A stretch of 64,000 bases of DNA from Methanothermococcus okinawensis IH1. GTDB taxonomy: Archaea; AGJL01; Methanococci; Methanococcales; Methanococcaceae. The position numbers and the translations under genes are program-made. Below the pieces are notes generated by a model, which did no database searches, was not told the DNA's origin, and worked only from the letters and a program-made list of their open reading frames with translations. The stretch covers positions 434,001-498,000 of the forward strand of contig NC_015636.1 of NCBI RefSeq assembly GCF_000179575.2. Reading direction: 5' to 3'. Numbering within the stretch: the first letter of the stretch is position 1; each line of letters begins with the position of its first letter. Below, piece after piece: positions 44,407 through 57,143 of the stretch.

Positions 44407-47057
44407 CTATTCATCATTTTTATTTTTATTTTTATTTTCATCAATACATTCGTTGCATTCTATATCCTTTTCACTATTTAAAATTAACCCTTTTCCTTCT
44501 TCATATTCTCTATCGATATAAACATCAACGCATCCTGTTCCCATGGATATAGGCTTTCCAACGATTATATTTTCTACAACACCATTTAGCTTATCAGCAT
44601 ATCCCCTTTCAGCAGCAGCATATAAATGTTTTACGGTTTCTTCAAAAGCCGCTCTTGCAAGGACAGAGGCTTTTTCACCACTAATACCGTGTCTTCCAAT
44701 TGGTTTCACAGAACCATCCACAGTCATAATGTCTGCAACAAGCATTAAATGCCTAATATCCACAGTAAGACCCTGCTGGCTAAGAGTTGCATTTATCTCA
44801 TCTATAATTGCGTTTCTTGCAGCTTCTATACCCAAAACATCCTGAATTTCCAAAATATTGTTTGTAGTTGTTCTTGTTGTATCTACTCCTTCGATTTCAA
44901 AGACTTCTTTTAAATTTGAACCTTCACTGTATAATATATACTCTTCTGTCCCTTCTTCCTTTCTTATAATTACCCTAGGTATATTTGGAACTCCTTTTAA
45001 GTGTATTGTTTTGACCTTTGGAATTCTTTTTCTAAGTGCTTTTAATGAAGGAGTTTTTATTATCAAATGAAGCACATTTCCTTCAATATCGATTTTTAAT
45101 TTCATCTTCTTTTTAATTGATTCCACTACATCATCTACTGTAATTCCTCTTTTAGCCATTTGTTCAGGATTTAATATCACATTTATACAGCTTTTAACCA
45201 AATCTATACTTATATCATCTGAAACACTTTCAACGGTTGTGCTCTCAATATTTCTGGCTATTTCTTCTGCCTTTTCTCTATTATATTTATATTCTTCTGT
45301 TAAATATATGGTCATAGTAGGAGTGGATGGCTCCTTTCTTGCATCTACAATTTCAATCATCCTTGGAAGACCTAGTGTAACGTTGAGCTCAGCAACCCCT
45401 GCATAGTGGAAGGTTCTCATTGTATTGTGCGTTAGTATTCCATCATATGTTGTAAATGTTTCAAGACCTTCTACCGAAATATCATAAACATATTTATTTT
45501 CATATATTATTTCCTCAATTGATACAATTTCATCCCAAACTACATCGGAATTTACTGCCTTTTTTAATAGATGGTACTCTTCTATCTTGGTTATGTCGAT
45601 GTTTTTTCTTTTGCAATTTCTTCCATTTTTGTTATATGTTTTTGAAGAGCTCCCCTTCCAATTTTTTGTTTATTTGTAAATTTCTTTGCATAAACCGATG
45701 GATATCCAACTTTATCAGATAATACCTGGAATGCATCCCCTATTGATGGAATCATATCAATTGAATCGTATGTGTTTTCATCGTTCAATGATTCAACCAA
45801 TTCCTTTAATTTTTCTGCCTTTTTAGGAACTGTGAATCCAATTTCATTATAATATGCTTTTGCATATCTGTGAGGTATAATTAAACCATACTGCCCTTTC
45901 ATTATAGTTTTCACTGAGAATATATTAAATCTTGACAGCAACAATGCCATATCATCTATTAGCCGTTTTGAAGATGAATATGTCCTTATAACTTTTCTTT
46001 CAGGATTTAAATTACCATCTCCATCAAAGTATCCTCTAACTACTCCCTTAACAAATTCCTTTTTAGCACAATATACAAAATCCGCAACTTTCTTTTCCTT
46101 TGAATGAGCTCCGAACTTATTCATAAACTCGGCTAAAACTGAGGAGTTTATTCTTATATCATGGCTTTTTGCAAATCCACTATTGTTATCATATTCATTA
46201 TAACTTAAATTAAGTTTTTCGGCAAATTTTCTAATCTTCTCCAATACTTTTTCATCTACATTAGAAATTGATACAAAATACTTTGTAGAATGCCCTTCTG
46301 CTAAATAAATACCAATGAAATAGCCAAAATCATAATCAAGGTCTATATTATTTATTATCGGCTTCCCGTTTATTTTTGGTGCAATTGTGTTGTTGTTTTC
46401 ATCTATTGCATATCTTCCACAATTTGCAACATATTCACCAATACTTATGGCATCTATACAGTTTGCAGGTATATGCTTCACAGTAGGAATTCTATCTCCA
46501 GTTTTTAAGTCAGAACCTTTTACAGGAACTACTTTATTGTTTTCCCTTATTACAAAGGAATGATATGGTGTTGCTGTAATGCTTCGCCCTGATTTTGTTT
46601 TTATTTTTATTAACTTTTTAGGATTTTCATGTCTTATACAGCTTATAATTCTTTTCCAATGTATTTTTTCATCCTGGTCTAAACTTGGGACATACAAATT
46701 AATAGGTAAATCACAAACTTCTGAGTCATTTATATTAATATATCCATATTTTTCTATACATTCATCAACAAGAGCTCCGATTTTTATAGGTTTTATGAGC
46801 TCTCCATCTTTTATTATTATTTCCTCTTCATATGGTAATGACATCTGTGTCCCCGGCTCACCGATGGACTGAGCTGCTACAACTCCAACTGCTTCATTTG
46901 GTTCAACCAAAGTTCTTTCATAGGCTTTAACTGTTTCAGCAATTATATCGTTGATTACATTTTCATCGGTGATATTTTCTTTAGTTATTTTATCAATAAG
47001 TCCTTTTTTTAATGAAAGAGGCAATGATGTATTTTCAAGTTTTTTTTCCAATTCCAT
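44407..47057 (-). CDS. rpoA2: RNA polymerase subunit A'' with intein (frameshifted)
   Basis: The extein has two parts: about 72 residues ending AAQSIGEPGTQM, and the 338-residue part starting TMRTFHYAGVAELNVTLGLP, together about 410 residues, normal for archaeal A''. The bridge-helix/trigger-loop segment GEPGTQM-T-MRTFHYAG is interrupted by an intein. The ORF breaks inside the intein at 45602-45607. I take the ATG at 47057 after GGTGA. Since the subunit is essential, the break is likely a sequencing error or is corrected in the cell. Confidence 0.9.
45424..46841 (-). mobile_element. Intein with LAGLIDADG endonuclease in rpoA2
   Basis: Starts with Ser (SLPYEEEIIIKDGELI) and ends GILTHN before Thr, the expected splice residues (Ser1, His-Asn, +1 Thr). 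Block B TPYHSFVI, endonuclease blocks FIGIYLAEGHS and VRGYFDGDGNLN, and block F YVYDISVEGLETFTTYDGIL are visible; about 473 residues. The frame shifts at an A6 run (GAAAAAAC in reading direction): the first frame stops ...KEKTST, and one added A restores EKNIDITKIEEYHLL up to block F. Confidence 0.88.
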
Positions 47058-47223
47058 TTCTTTCACCATTACTTTTAAAAATCTTTTATTATTTTTTTAA
47101 CCATATTATTAACTAACTTATTAACCTATTATTCTTCCCCATATTGTTATTACTATCCTTATTCATTACCTTACTCGTAATATTATAATTTTAATTTATT
47201 TCATTATAATTAATCTACTACCA

Positions 47224-49890
47224 TTATTCATATTTTGATTTAACCTTTGTAAGGATTTTATCCAAATCCACAGATTTTCCATGGTCTGCCTTGGATGGAT
47301 CCACATAATCATCCCCATAAGCAAACTGAACTATAAGTCCTTTTGAATCTCTTACAGTGCCATCGTATTCTGCTTTTAAGTCTTGGAGAGCATTAACAAG
47401 CCTTCTCTGCATATATCCTGACTGTGCAGTTCTAACTGCTTGGTCTACAAGCCCTTCTCTTCCCCCCATAGCATGGAAGAAGTATTCTGTTGGTGAAAGA
47501 CCTTTCTTATAACAGCTTCTAACGAAACCGTGTGATTTTGCAGATAAGCTACCTTTTTCAAAGTGTGGGAGTGTTCTTCCCCTATAACCTCTAAAAACCC
47601 TTCCTCCTCTAACAGCCTGCTGACCGACACATCCTGCCATCATTGTAATGTTTAATAATGAACCTCTTGCACCAGTCCTTGCCATTACTGCGGCATGGTT
47701 ATCTTCACTTAAATATCTCTCTGCAATTTTACCTGCTTCGTCCCTTGCTTTACCAAGTATCTGCATAATATACGCTTCCCTTGATTCTTCCAATCCTCTT
47801 CCAGGTAATGGTTCAAGAGTTCCCTCTTCATACTGTTTAATAATTTCTTCTACCTGTTCCTCTGCCCTATCTAACGATTTTTGAATCTCTTTAATTGCCT
47901 CTTCTGGAATATCTTCATCATCTATACCTGTGGTAAATCCTTTTATCATCAGAGCTCTGATGGACATCTTGGTTGAGGTATCCAAAAATTTCCTTGCCTC
48001 TTCTGAACCAAATTCTCTAACAATTGTGTTTAATATAATCCCTGCTTCTGAACCATATCCGTTTTTATCAATAACTCCCTTGATTAATTTACCGTTTTTA
48101 ATTAATACATAGGCATCATAAGGACAATTTTCTTCCTCACACTTATCACATTTTTTACAGATTTTTGCCCTATATCTTAAATTTAAATCATGGGGTAATG
48201 TCCTACTAAATAAATTTTTTCCACTATATAGCTCTACTCCATCCTTAACAATATCAGGCTCTCCTAAATCATCTTTAAGACCCGAACCTCTTAATATGAT
48301 AGAAGCCTCATCCTTTGTAAAATAGGAGCTCGTCAATATATAGGCACCTGAGATGAAATCGTGAATTGCACCAATAATAGGTCCCCCATATCTTGGGGAT
48401 ACTATGTGTTTTTCTACGAGCATTAAGTTTTCAGCTTCTGCCCTAGCCTCTTCCAACTGAGGAACATGAAGGTTCATCTCATCCCCATCGAAGTCAGCGT
48501 TATAGGGAGGACATACACACAGGTTATGCCTGAATGTTCTATATGGCAAAACCTTAACTTTGTGTGCCATAATTGACATCCTGTGAAGTGAAGGTTGTCT
48601 GTTGTAAAGAACAATATCTCCATTCATTAAGTGTCTTTCAACAATCATTCCTTCTTCAATTTTTTCAATCCAAACTTCTTTATTTTTATCGGTTATTTTT
48701 ATTTTTAATTCATCTTCTTTTCCATCCCTTGTTTTTACCTTTTTTATGATATAATTCACACCGGGATGTTTTTCTGAACCGTTTTTAAGGAGCTCCCTTA
48801 TTTTGTTGATGTTGTATCTTGTAACTTTCTCTGGAACTGTTAATTCCTTTGCAATTTTTTCTGGAACTCCAACCTCATTTATACTCAAACATGGGTCTGG
48901 TGAAATAACAGTCCTTGCAGAGAAATTAACCCTTTTACCAGCTAAGTTATGTCTAAATCTTCCTTCTTTACCCTTTAACCTCTGTGCAATTGTCCTAAGT
49001 GGTCTTCCGCTTCTGTGTCTTGCAGGTGGCGTTCCAGGTGCTTCATTGTCAAAATAGGTATTTATGTGGTATTGCAACAAATCCCAAAGGTCTTCTATGA
49101 TTAGGTTCGGAGCTCCTCCTTCAATATTTTCTTCCAATCTTTGATTGATTCTTATTATATCCACTAATTTGTGAGTTAAATCATCTTCACTTCTTTCCCC
49201 ACTTTCAAGGGTAATGGATGGTCTCACAGTAACAGGTGGCACGGGAAGAACTGTTAATACCATCCATTCTGGTCTTGCAACTTCTGGATTTATTCCAAGC
49301 AATGTGCAATCTTCATCAGGTATCTTTTCAAGAATTTCCCTAACCTCTGAGGAGGTAATCTGCCTTTGAGATTTTCCATCTATTTGATAATAGGTTGTTG
49401 GTTTGGAGTATTTAATATCATATTTAACTTCGCCACAGTAAGGGCATACATCTTTTCCTGCGGCTTCTTTCAAGATTTCATCAGCTAATGCCCATTTATC
49501 TCCGCCTTCTTCTTCCAATCTTTTCATCTTTTCTAAGTATTCTGCCCTTTTTGATTCACTTATGGCAACTCTTCCACAGTGGGGACATACTGCCTTTAAA
49601 ATTTTGTAAATATCCTTTGCAAAACCTATATGAACCACAGGTTTTGAGAGCTCTATATGTCCAAAATGACCTGGACAACTACCAACCCTACCACCGCATG
49701 TTTTACAGACCAATCCTGGGTCTATCACACCCAATCTTGTGTCCATCAATCCACCGTCAATTGGATAGCCATCGTCGTCATAGGTATCTGCTGTTACGAT
49801 TTTTGCAACAGATATCTTTCTAATATGCTCAGGAGATAATAACCCAAATACAATCTCTCCAATTTCCTTTGGAACATCAAATTTATCCAT
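47224..49890 (-). CDS. rpoA1: RNA polymerase subunit A'
   Basis: An 888-residue largest-subunit N-terminal part. The zinc-binding CKTCGGRVGSCPGHFGHIEL near residue 60, a second cluster CPHCG ... CPYCG, the active site NADFDGDEMN (three catalytic Asp) and the bridge-helix region ARTGARGSLLNITMMAGCVGQQ are present. The extra CxxCxxxxCP in the 570-590 region is normal for archaea. Confidence 0.98.
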   Translation of the reverse strand: MDKFDVPKEIGEIVFGLLSPEHIRKISVAKIVTADTYDDDGYPIDGGLMDTRLGVIDPGLVCKTCGGRVGSCPGHFGHIELSKPVVHIGFAKDIYKILKAVCPHCGRVAISESKRAEYLEKMKRLEEEGGDKWALADEILKEAAGKDVCPYCGEVKYDIKYSKPTTYYQIDGKSQRQITSSEVREILEKIPDEDCTLLGINPEVARPEWMVLTVLPVPPVTVRPSITLESGERSEDDLTHKLVDIIRINQRLEENIEGGAPNLIIEDLWDLLQYHINTYFDNEAPGTPPARHRSGRPLRTIAQRLKGKEGRFRHNLAGKRVNFSARTVISPDPCLSINEVGVPEKIAKELTVPEKVTRYNINKIRELLKNGSEKHPGVNYIIKKVKTRDGKEDELKIKITDKNKEVWIEKIEEGMIVERHLMNGDIVLYNRQPSLHRMSIMAHKVKVLPYRTFRHNLCVCPPYNADFDGDEMNLHVPQLEEARAEAENLMLVEKHIVSPRYGGPIIGAIHDFISGAYILTSSYFTKDEASIILRGSGLKDDLGEPDIVKDGVELYSGKNLFSRTLPHDLNLRYRAKICKKCDKCEEENCPYDAYVLIKNGKLIKGVIDKNGYGSEAGIILNTIVREFGSEEARKFLDTSTKMSIRALMIKGFTTGIDDEDIPEEAIKEIQKSLDRAEEQVEEIIKQYEEGTLEPLPGRGLEESREAYIMQILGKARDEAGKIAERYLSEDNHAAVMARTGARGSLLNITMMAGCVGQQAVRGGRVFRGYRGRTLPHFEKGSLSAKSHGFVRSCYKKGLSPTEYFFHAMGGREGLVDQAVRTAQSGYMQRRLVNALQDLKAEYDGTVRDSKGLIVQFAYGDDYVDPSKADHGKSVDLDKILTKVKSKYE

Positions 49891-50129
49891 GCAATTTCAC
49901 CTATTACTTAAATTATTGCCTTTATATGCGATTAAAAAGTAAAATAAAAAATATTATTAATTATTACAATATATTATATATTAATTAATTATTAGAAATT
50001 ATATTAGAAATTATTAATTAATTATTTTGAATTATTAGGTTTTTTTATTTTTTAGAATTTTATAAATTTAAATTAAAATAAATAATAAATAATAAAATGA
50101 ATATTAAATATATAAATACAATAATAATA

Positions 50130-51965
50130 TCATGCCCTGTCTTTTAGCTCCATTTTTGGATTAATACCCATACTTCTGAGCTCGTCAAGCAGTAGTTTAA
50201 ATGCATAAGGAAGATTTACTGGGGGTATCTTTCTATTACTCTGAATATCCTCTGTTTCCCCACAAACTGGACAGTATTTAATACCTCTTTTATGGTCATA
50301 TATTGCAATTTCCCCACATTTTGAACATATATAACATTCATAAGGGTCGGATTCATCAAATAACCTCTCTTTTAAAAGTAATGCTGCACCATGTCCTATA
50401 AGAACATCTCTTTCCATCTCCCCAAATCTTAAACCTCCTTCTCTTGCCCTACCTTCTGTTGGCTGTCTTGTGAGCACCTGTATAGGTCCTCTACTTCTTG
50501 CATGAATCTTTCCTGCAACTAAGTGATGTAATTTCTGATAGTATGCAATTCCAACAAATATTTCGCATTCTAATTTTTTCCCAGTTTTTCCATCATACAT
50601 GACTTCTTTACCATGATGTTTAAAACCATATTTCTCAAGTGTTTCTCTCAAATCCCATTCTTTTTCCCCGCTGAATATCGTTCCATCTACTCGCCTACAC
50701 TCCAGAGCTCCTACCTTACCACCAATCATTTCCAAAACCTGACCAATAGTCATCCTTGATGGAATCGCGTGGGGGTTAATAATTAAATCTGGAAATACCC
50801 CATTTTCTGTAAATGGCATATCTTCCTGAGGAACTATAAGACCTATAACTCCTTTCTGACCATGTCTTGAAGCAAATTTATCCCCTAATTCGGGTATTCT
50901 TACATCTCTTACTCTAATTTTTGCCAGCCTATTGCCTTCTTTTGTTTCTGATAGGATAACTGAATCTACAATACCGCCTTCCCCATGTCTTACAGTGACG
51001 GAAGTATCCCTTCTTTGAGATTTTGTTCTTAATGAAATATCCTGCTCCTCCAAAAATCTTGGTGGTGAGGTTTTACCTATGATTACATCCCCTGACTTCA
51101 CTTCGGATTCTACCTCTACAATTCCATCATCACCTAAATTTCTGTAAGCCTCTTCTGCTCTATATCCTCTAACGCCCTGTTCTGGAACTTCAAATCTATC
51201 GAGCTGCCCACCAGGGTATCTTTTTTCAAAGCCTTCATAACTTCTAAAAAAGCTACTTCTACCAAGACCTCTTTCAATAGAAGCCTTATTAAATATAAAA
51301 GCATCCTCCATATTGTATCCTTCATAACTCATTACAGCTACAACAAAATTTTGTCCTGCTGGTCTTTTGTCAAATCCGAGTATTTCTTGGTGTTTTGTTC
51401 TCACAATTGGAACCTGAGGATAATGGAGAAGATGACCCTTTGTATCCATCCTTAACTTCAAATTTGACATTGGGATACCAAGAGACTGTTTTCCCATCGC
51501 CGCAGCCATTGTAATCCTTGGAGCAGAGTTATGTTCCGGATATGGGGCAACCCCTGCACCGATACCCAATATAGACATAGGGTCAATTTCTAAATGTGTG
51601 TGCTTTTCGTCTAATTCCTTTTCATAAACTGCAATATAGGCATTTTCCTCTTCTTCTGCATCTAAATATTCAATAATTCCCTCATTAACCAAATCAGAGA
51701 ATGTAATTTCTCCATTTCTCAACTTCTCGATATGTTCTTTGGTTAATTTTGGTTTTCCATTTTCAACCACGATTAATGGCCTTATTGCCCTACCTGCATC
51801 GGTTGATATATGGATATCGTTGCTTTCTTCATTATAAGATATTGAGGTATATGGGGAGAGCTCACCTTCTCTCCTTTTTTCCCTTAAATATTTTACAAAT
51901 TCCTCAGGATTATCCACTGAACCTATTAATTTTCCATTAACATATAAATTTGTCTGTTTTTCCAA
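50130..51965 (-). CDS. rpoB1: RNA polymerase subunit B' (B1)
   Basis: A 611-residue C-terminal half of the second-largest subunit. [15 protein letters not shown] (active-centre), the segment [21 protein letters not shown], and the C-terminal zinc site [26 protein letters not shown] are visible. The start is TTG after AAAGGTGA. The B subunit is split into B'' and B' as in Methanococcales. Confidence 0.97.
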   Translation of the reverse strand: MEKQTNLYVNGKLIGSVDNPEEFVKYLREKRREGELSPYTSISYNEESNDIHISTDAGRAIRPLIVVENGKPKLTKEHIEKLRNGEITFSDLVNEGIIEYLDAEEEENAYIAVYEKELDEKHTHLEIDPMSILGIGAGVAPYPEHNSAPRITMAAAMGKQSLGIPMSNLKLRMDTKGHLLHYPQVPIVRTKHQEILGFDKRPAGQNFVVAVMSYEGYNMEDAFIFNKASIERGLGRSSFFRSYEGFEKRYPGGQLDRFEVPEQGVRGYRAEEAYRNLGDDGIVEVESEVKSGDVIIGKTSPPRFLEEQDISLRTKSQRRDTSVTVRHGEGGIVDSVILSETKEGNRLAKIRVRDVRIPELGDKFASRHGQKGVIGLIVPQEDMPFTENGVFPDLIINPHAIPSRMTIGQVLEMIGGKVGALECRRVDGTIFSGEKEWDLRETLEKYGFKHHGKEVMYDGKTGKKLECEIFVGIAYYQKLHHLVAGKIHARSRGPIQVLTRQPTEGRAREGGLRFGEMERDVLIGHGAALLLKERLFDESDPYECYICSKCGEIAIYDHKRGIKYCPVCGETEDIQSNRKIPPVNLPYAFKLLLDELRSMGINPKMELKDRA

Positions 51966-52110
51966 GGTTTTCACCTTTAAATAAAATTTTTAATTTAGCA
52001 TATATTTTATGATTGCTATATCCTATCCTAATTTATCTTTATCTCATTCTATATTTATCTCATTATCTTATTTTTTATTATTATTTTATTTTAATTTTTA
52101 TTTTTTTAAA

Positions 52111-53628
52111 TTAATACTTCTCTTTGACTGATTTTACTAAATTTGATTTCTTCAGTAAATTCAATACTTTTTCATCATCCTCATCGGTTGTAACCTTACA
52201 CATTACAGCAATGTTTTTAACAAGACCACAGTTTGGACCTTCTGGTGTTTCTGATGGACAGATTTTTCCCCATTGAGTTGCGTGTAAATCCCTTGCCTCA
52301 AAATGTGGTTGTGACCTTGATAGTGGAGATACAAGCCTTCTAAGTTGAGAAACCGTAGCAAGATAACTGGTTCTATCCAACAACTGGCTTACACCAGTTC
52401 TACCACCAACCCAGTTTCCAGTAGCCATTGCATGTCTTATTCTTTCAGTTAAAACATCGCTTCTAACTGCTGCCTGGATTGAAGGGGATTTATTTCTTAT
52501 AGCCTGCCTTTCCAATTGATATTTTATATCCTTCATCAATTGATTGAATGAATATCTAAATAAATCTTCCATTAGGTCTCCTGCCAATTTTAATCTTTTA
52601 TTTGCATAGTGGTCTTTATCATCCTCTACTCTAAGTCCCAAATATAATTCAATAGCATTTTTAGCCATCCTTCCTAAAAATATACATTTTTCAATTAAAT
52701 CTTCTTTTTCTACACCCATGTGTGGAAGCAAATAATTACATAATATTGTTTCAGCCCTTTTAAGCCTATATTCTTTTGGTTGTCCAGGAGCCACTCTTTT
52801 TCCAATGTATTCCAGTGCATCCTCTCTTGTAATAATGTTGTGTTCTTCCCTGATTTCCAATATATTGGCAATTAACTGCATGGTTATCGTTGGGTCCTCG
52901 GATATCATTTTAAATATATCGCTATCATTTTCCGCTCCAAGAGCCTTCATCAAAATTATCAGCGGGATATTTCCTGACATTCCTGGGAATGTAGCATTTA
53001 ACCTTCCATCTTCATGTCGTTCCACAGTGCATAATGCCCTAAATCCATGTCTTGTTGAAAATACCTTTGCAATATAAACTGTTTTACCGCTTTTAGTTAC
53101 CTTTTCACATAAAATCCTATTTGGAATTAAATCTTCCTGAGCTACCACAGCCTTTTCAGAACCATTAACTATAAAATAACCCAATGGGTCTTCTGGGTCT
53201 TCGCCCATGCTTATTAATTCCTCTCTGGTTTTTCCATAAAGATGGCAAGCCTTTGAACCGAGCATCACAGGGAGCTCACCTACATATACCTCAACGGTAT
53301 CACCAAGTATTTCTTCAGTATCATCTTCTCCACCAATAATTGGAGTCATCTCTAAATAAACAGGGGCTGAATAAGACAGATTTCTTATTCTAGCTTCCAT
53401 AGGAGTTATTTCTTTAACTGAACCATCTGCTTCCTTATTTATTGGTTTTCCTACTCTAACTTTTCCAAATTTTACTTTATATCCGCCTTTAACTTCGGTA
53501 TTTACAAGACCTGCTTCATCAATTATTCTCTGAATACCACTTTCTATAAATTTATTGTATGAGTCTATATGGTGCTTTACCAAACTATTTTCTTTAAAAA
53601 ATGAATCAACAATTATTCGGGATTCCAT
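52111..53628 (-). CDS. rpoB2: RNA polymerase subunit B'' (B2)
   Basis: A 505-residue N-terminal half of the second-largest subunit. Recognisable are LSYSAPVYLEM, GYFIVNGSEKAVVAQED, RVEDDKDHYANKRLKLAGDL and, near the end, HATQWGKICPSETPEGPNCGLVKN. The break before B' is the natural Methanococcales split, 145 bases. Confidence 0.97.
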   Translation of the reverse strand: MESRIIVDSFFKENSLVKHHIDSYNKFIESGIQRIIDEAGLVNTEVKGGYKVKFGKVRVGKPINKEADGSVKEITPMEARIRNLSYSAPVYLEMTPIIGGEDDTEEILGDTVEVYVGELPVMLGSKACHLYGKTREELISMGEDPEDPLGYFIVNGSEKAVVAQEDLIPNRILCEKVTKSGKTVYIAKVFSTRHGFRALCTVERHEDGRLNATFPGMSGNIPLIILMKALGAENDSDIFKMISEDPTITMQLIANILEIREEHNIITREDALEYIGKRVAPGQPKEYRLKRAETILCNYLLPHMGVEKEDLIEKCIFLGRMAKNAIELYLGLRVEDDKDHYANKRLKLAGDLMEDLFRYSFNQLMKDIKYQLERQAIRNKSPSIQAAVRSDVLTERIRHAMATGNWVGGRTGVSQLLDRTSYLATVSQLRRLVSPLSRSQPHFEARDLHATQWGKICPSETPEGPNCGLVKNIAVMCKVTTDEDDEKVLNLLKKSNLVKSVKEKY

Positions 53629-53790
53629 ATTTTCCCCCTTTGTGTTAATATAAAATAATTAAATTATAATTAAATAACTAAATTATAATTATAACATAAA
53701 TAGATATAGAGTTATTTTAGATTAATATATCTCAATATATATGAATTAAAATTAAAATTTTTAAAAATAAAATATATTCTTTAATATTCT

Positions 53791-54027
53791 TTAAATTCTT
53801 TTTTTAATGACTAATCTATAATATATGCTCTCTTCTGCGGTGGGGCTTTTTCTGATTATCTTAACAACATCACCAGCTTTTGCCCCAATTTCTTCAATAA
53901 CTGGGTCGGTATCAAATATTTTCGGCAGTTGTTGTAATTTTATACCGTATTTTTCAAGTAATTTTGGAATATCTTCTTTTGGTACAACTTCATGTTTAGG
54001 AACCATCTGGTGTGATGACACTTTCAC
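53791..54027 (-). CDS. rpoH: RNA polymerase subunit H
   Basis: A 78-residue Rpb5 C-terminal-domain homologue: [40 protein letters not shown] and the tail [12 protein letters not shown]. The GTG start is preceded by CGGAGGCC. First gene of the rpo-str cluster. Confidence 0.96.
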   Translation of the reverse strand: MKVSSHQMVPKHEVVPKEDIPKLLEKYGIKLQQLPKIFDTDPVIEEIGAKAGDVVKIIRKSPTAEESIYYRLVIKKRI

Positions 54028-54237
54028 ATTATGGCCTCCGTAAATTTAAAATAGAACAAATTTATTATGTGCATCATACAAAATAATTCCTACTACTATT
54101 TATTTTTTTCGCTTAGTTTATACAAAAATATAAATAAAAAATAATCATTCTTGCAAAATTAGAAATAAAAAATAATAAAAAATAAAATAATAAATTATAA
54201 GTTTTTTATAAATATATATTAAAAAATAAAAAAGTAA

Positions 54238-57107
54238 TTAAGGTTTATTTATTTTAATTGCTTTGTTATCTTTCCATTCTACGAATATAGGTTCTGATGG
54301 AATATCATCCAATGTTTTAAAGTATTCTACTGCTGCCTTTGTTCCGTATCTGTCTGAACCTGCCAATAATATTACATTATGTCCGTTTATTATCTGTTTT
54401 TGTATGACTCCTTTATGAGCTCCTGGGTAGTTATTTGTTACTTTAACTGGGAATGTCCAGAGGAATTTTTTAACCAATGGGTTAGCTACTGGGCCTCCTA
54501 TTAATATACAGTCTTCTTTTATTTCCAATGGTTTATTTATTAATTCTGATGTGTTTTTAAGATGTTTTGCTGACATGTTATTGTCAATTTCTGAACCTAA
54601 TATTAATTTGTAGTTATGAACGATTTCTTTAATCTTTTCTGATTTAATATCTTGTGCTACATCGGGATATTTAGTAGTTACTGTTACATGGTGGCCTCCA
54701 CCACTTGGTGGATTGTATAATGAGCTCACTGTTTTTTCAGCTACTAAGGTAATAACTGGGTCATCTTTTAAGTAAAGCAATATTACTTTTTTACCATTAA
54801 TGGTAGTTATTTCATAGTGTGTTCCATTTTTTGGAGTGTCCTTTGGAATTGAATTTCCATTTTTAATTACATCGGTAATTCCATAATCACCCAATGGTAT
54901 AGCAACTACTACCAAACTGTTTGTTTTATTTTCAAATGAAATATTTACTGTTATATTTACTACCTTCTTATTATATGTTGTGTATCCTGATGTTTCTGAT
55001 TTAGATGTCACTTTTACTGAGGCATTTTCTATACTTGGTGTGATATTTTCACTTACTGCAACTATTACTGGTGTTGCATTTTCAGGCGATACCTTGGATA
55101 TATTATTTACCAATAAATCTATATTATTTCCATCAACTACGGTTGTATTGGTTAGATTCATAGATTTTATGGTATCCAACACTTTATTCAAGGTATTGTT
55201 TTCTTCCGTAGTGTTTATCTTCTCTTTATCTACAACAGGTTCTGTTCCTTTTACAAGGAATTCAACAGGTATTGTTATTTTATTATCTTTTATTTTTAAA
55301 ATTATATCAAATTTGTAGGTTTTTCCTTTTTTACTGATATTTGTTGGAGTTTCTATGGACAATGGTAATATTAATGTTTTTTTACCTATTGCTATATTTG
55401 ATATGGTGGTTAATGCTGTGGTTAATGAGGTACTGTTTAACTTAATAGTAAATACATCTTTTCCTTTTGATGAATTCAATACCCATGAAGCGTTTGTTGC
55501 TGAGGCATTTGTTGCACATGCCTTTAATACTGTGTTAATATTTCCTAAATATTCTATTGAAATATTTGTATTTATGACCTCATTTTCTTTTACGACTCTT
55601 ACTATTTTTTTGGTGTTGCTGAGAAATTTGTATTTTCTGGATTTACAGTGATTTGCTTAGATATTTTATTGTTATTTTCCGATAATTCATCAATATTGTT
55701 ACCTGAATCTGCTACAATCTCTATGGTGTGAGCTCCGGTTGTGTTTGGTGTCCATAAGAAGGATACCAACTTACTGCTACCTTTGGTTAATGAATTGATA
55801 GTTGTTTTGTTTATTGTATTGCCATCTATTTTTAAGGATACATTAAATGCTCCTGAATCGTTTGTTCCAGTATTTATTACTAATGCAGTTATATTGTATG
55901 TGTGATTTTCAACATACTCATTTAATCCTTCGGTGGATTTTAATGATATATTTTGAGGAATTAAATCAGGTTTTGGCTTAGCTGATACAGTTATTGTAGT
56001 TTCCTTTTCATTATTTGATGGGTTATTGTCATTTTTAATTACTGCCTTTACTTTAAGTGCAACAGTTCCAACAGTTGTTGGAATATATGTGAAAGTAATT
56101 GTTTTATTTTTTCCAGCATCCAGGTTAAGAAAGGATGAGCTCTGGTATTGATTGTTAGCATATAATGAAACATTTATGTTGGTTTCATTTTGATTTCCTT
56201 TGTTTGAAATCGTTGCTGTTACATTTATTGTGGTATTTACAACTGTATTGTTAGCATTTACTGATTCAACAGCTACATCATGAATAGGAATTGGTTTTAC
56301 ATAAACCATCTTTGAAAGCTGGTTGTTTAATTCATTTGTTTCATTTACTTGCTTGCTGCTATCTACAACTACTGTTAAATTATGAGCTCCTTCTGTTGAA
56401 GGTTTCCAATTAAATGAAATCGTTGTAGTGCTTTTTGCATTTAATGAATTTACTGTTTTTGTAGCTACATTGTTTCCATTATCTTTTAATACTACATTAA
56501 ATGATGATGCATTATCTGTCCCTATGTTCTTAATAGTTGCATTTATTGCGTAGGTATTATTTACTATTGGATTTGTTGGAACTTGAAGGTTTGTTACTGT
56601 TAAATCTGGCTGGATTATTGTTATAATGCCATTTTTCATACTAAAATTAATATTGTTAGATGCTGAATTTTTTAAGTAAGTATAAAAATCACGGTTATTA
56701 ATATGTACCGTTTTATTAAGATAAATTGGTGTGGATGTATTACCTACACCAATGGCTCTTATAGATACATTCATTAATGAAATATTTCCAGACACTCCAG
56801 TTGAACCTGCAAACGAACATATTACTGTCCCGTTTCGTTCGTAGTTTAAATTAGGAGTTGGATTCAATCCATTGATAAGAAAATTTAATTTTTCAATTTT
56901 TATAACACTTGCATTATATGAAAGAACAACTCTCCCGCCTGCTAAATCATTTACATTTTTCACCGTAACGGTTATATTTGTACATTCACCAGGGTGCAAT
57001 GCCACATTTGGTAACTCCACCGTTGCCATTCCTGAGGTAGATGCCATCCCTGTAAGCAAAACTATAATTGCTAATAGAATTGGTTTAATTATATTCATAG
57101 ATTTCAC
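54238..57107 (-). CDS. Cohesin-CARDB protein with S-layer C-terminal domain, frameshifted
   Basis: Two frames (55602-57107 and 54238-55600) join to about 956 residues. Order: signal peptide (to about 27), a cohesin-like domain at 29-175 (ECTNITVTVKNVNDLAGGRV, YNASVIKIEKL, VICSFAGSTGVSGNIS), three CARDB-type domains at about 178-495 (VDSSKQVNETNELNNQL repeats), then a region ending in an S-layer outer-domain motif (LLAGSDRYGTKAAVEYFKTL). One extra A in the A7 run at 55605-55611 joins SATPKK to IVRVVKENEV. Cell-surface scaffold anchored by the S-layer part is inferred. Confidence 0.75.
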
Positions 57108-57143
57108 CCATGCTATTATTTAAAAAATTTAAAAAATAATTAA

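Noticed and set aside
44407-45420. A separate gene starting MRTFHYAGVAEL
   Set aside because: This is the C-extein of RNA polymerase A''. The preceding bases encode the intein end GILTHN-T, and no ribosome site precedes the ATG.
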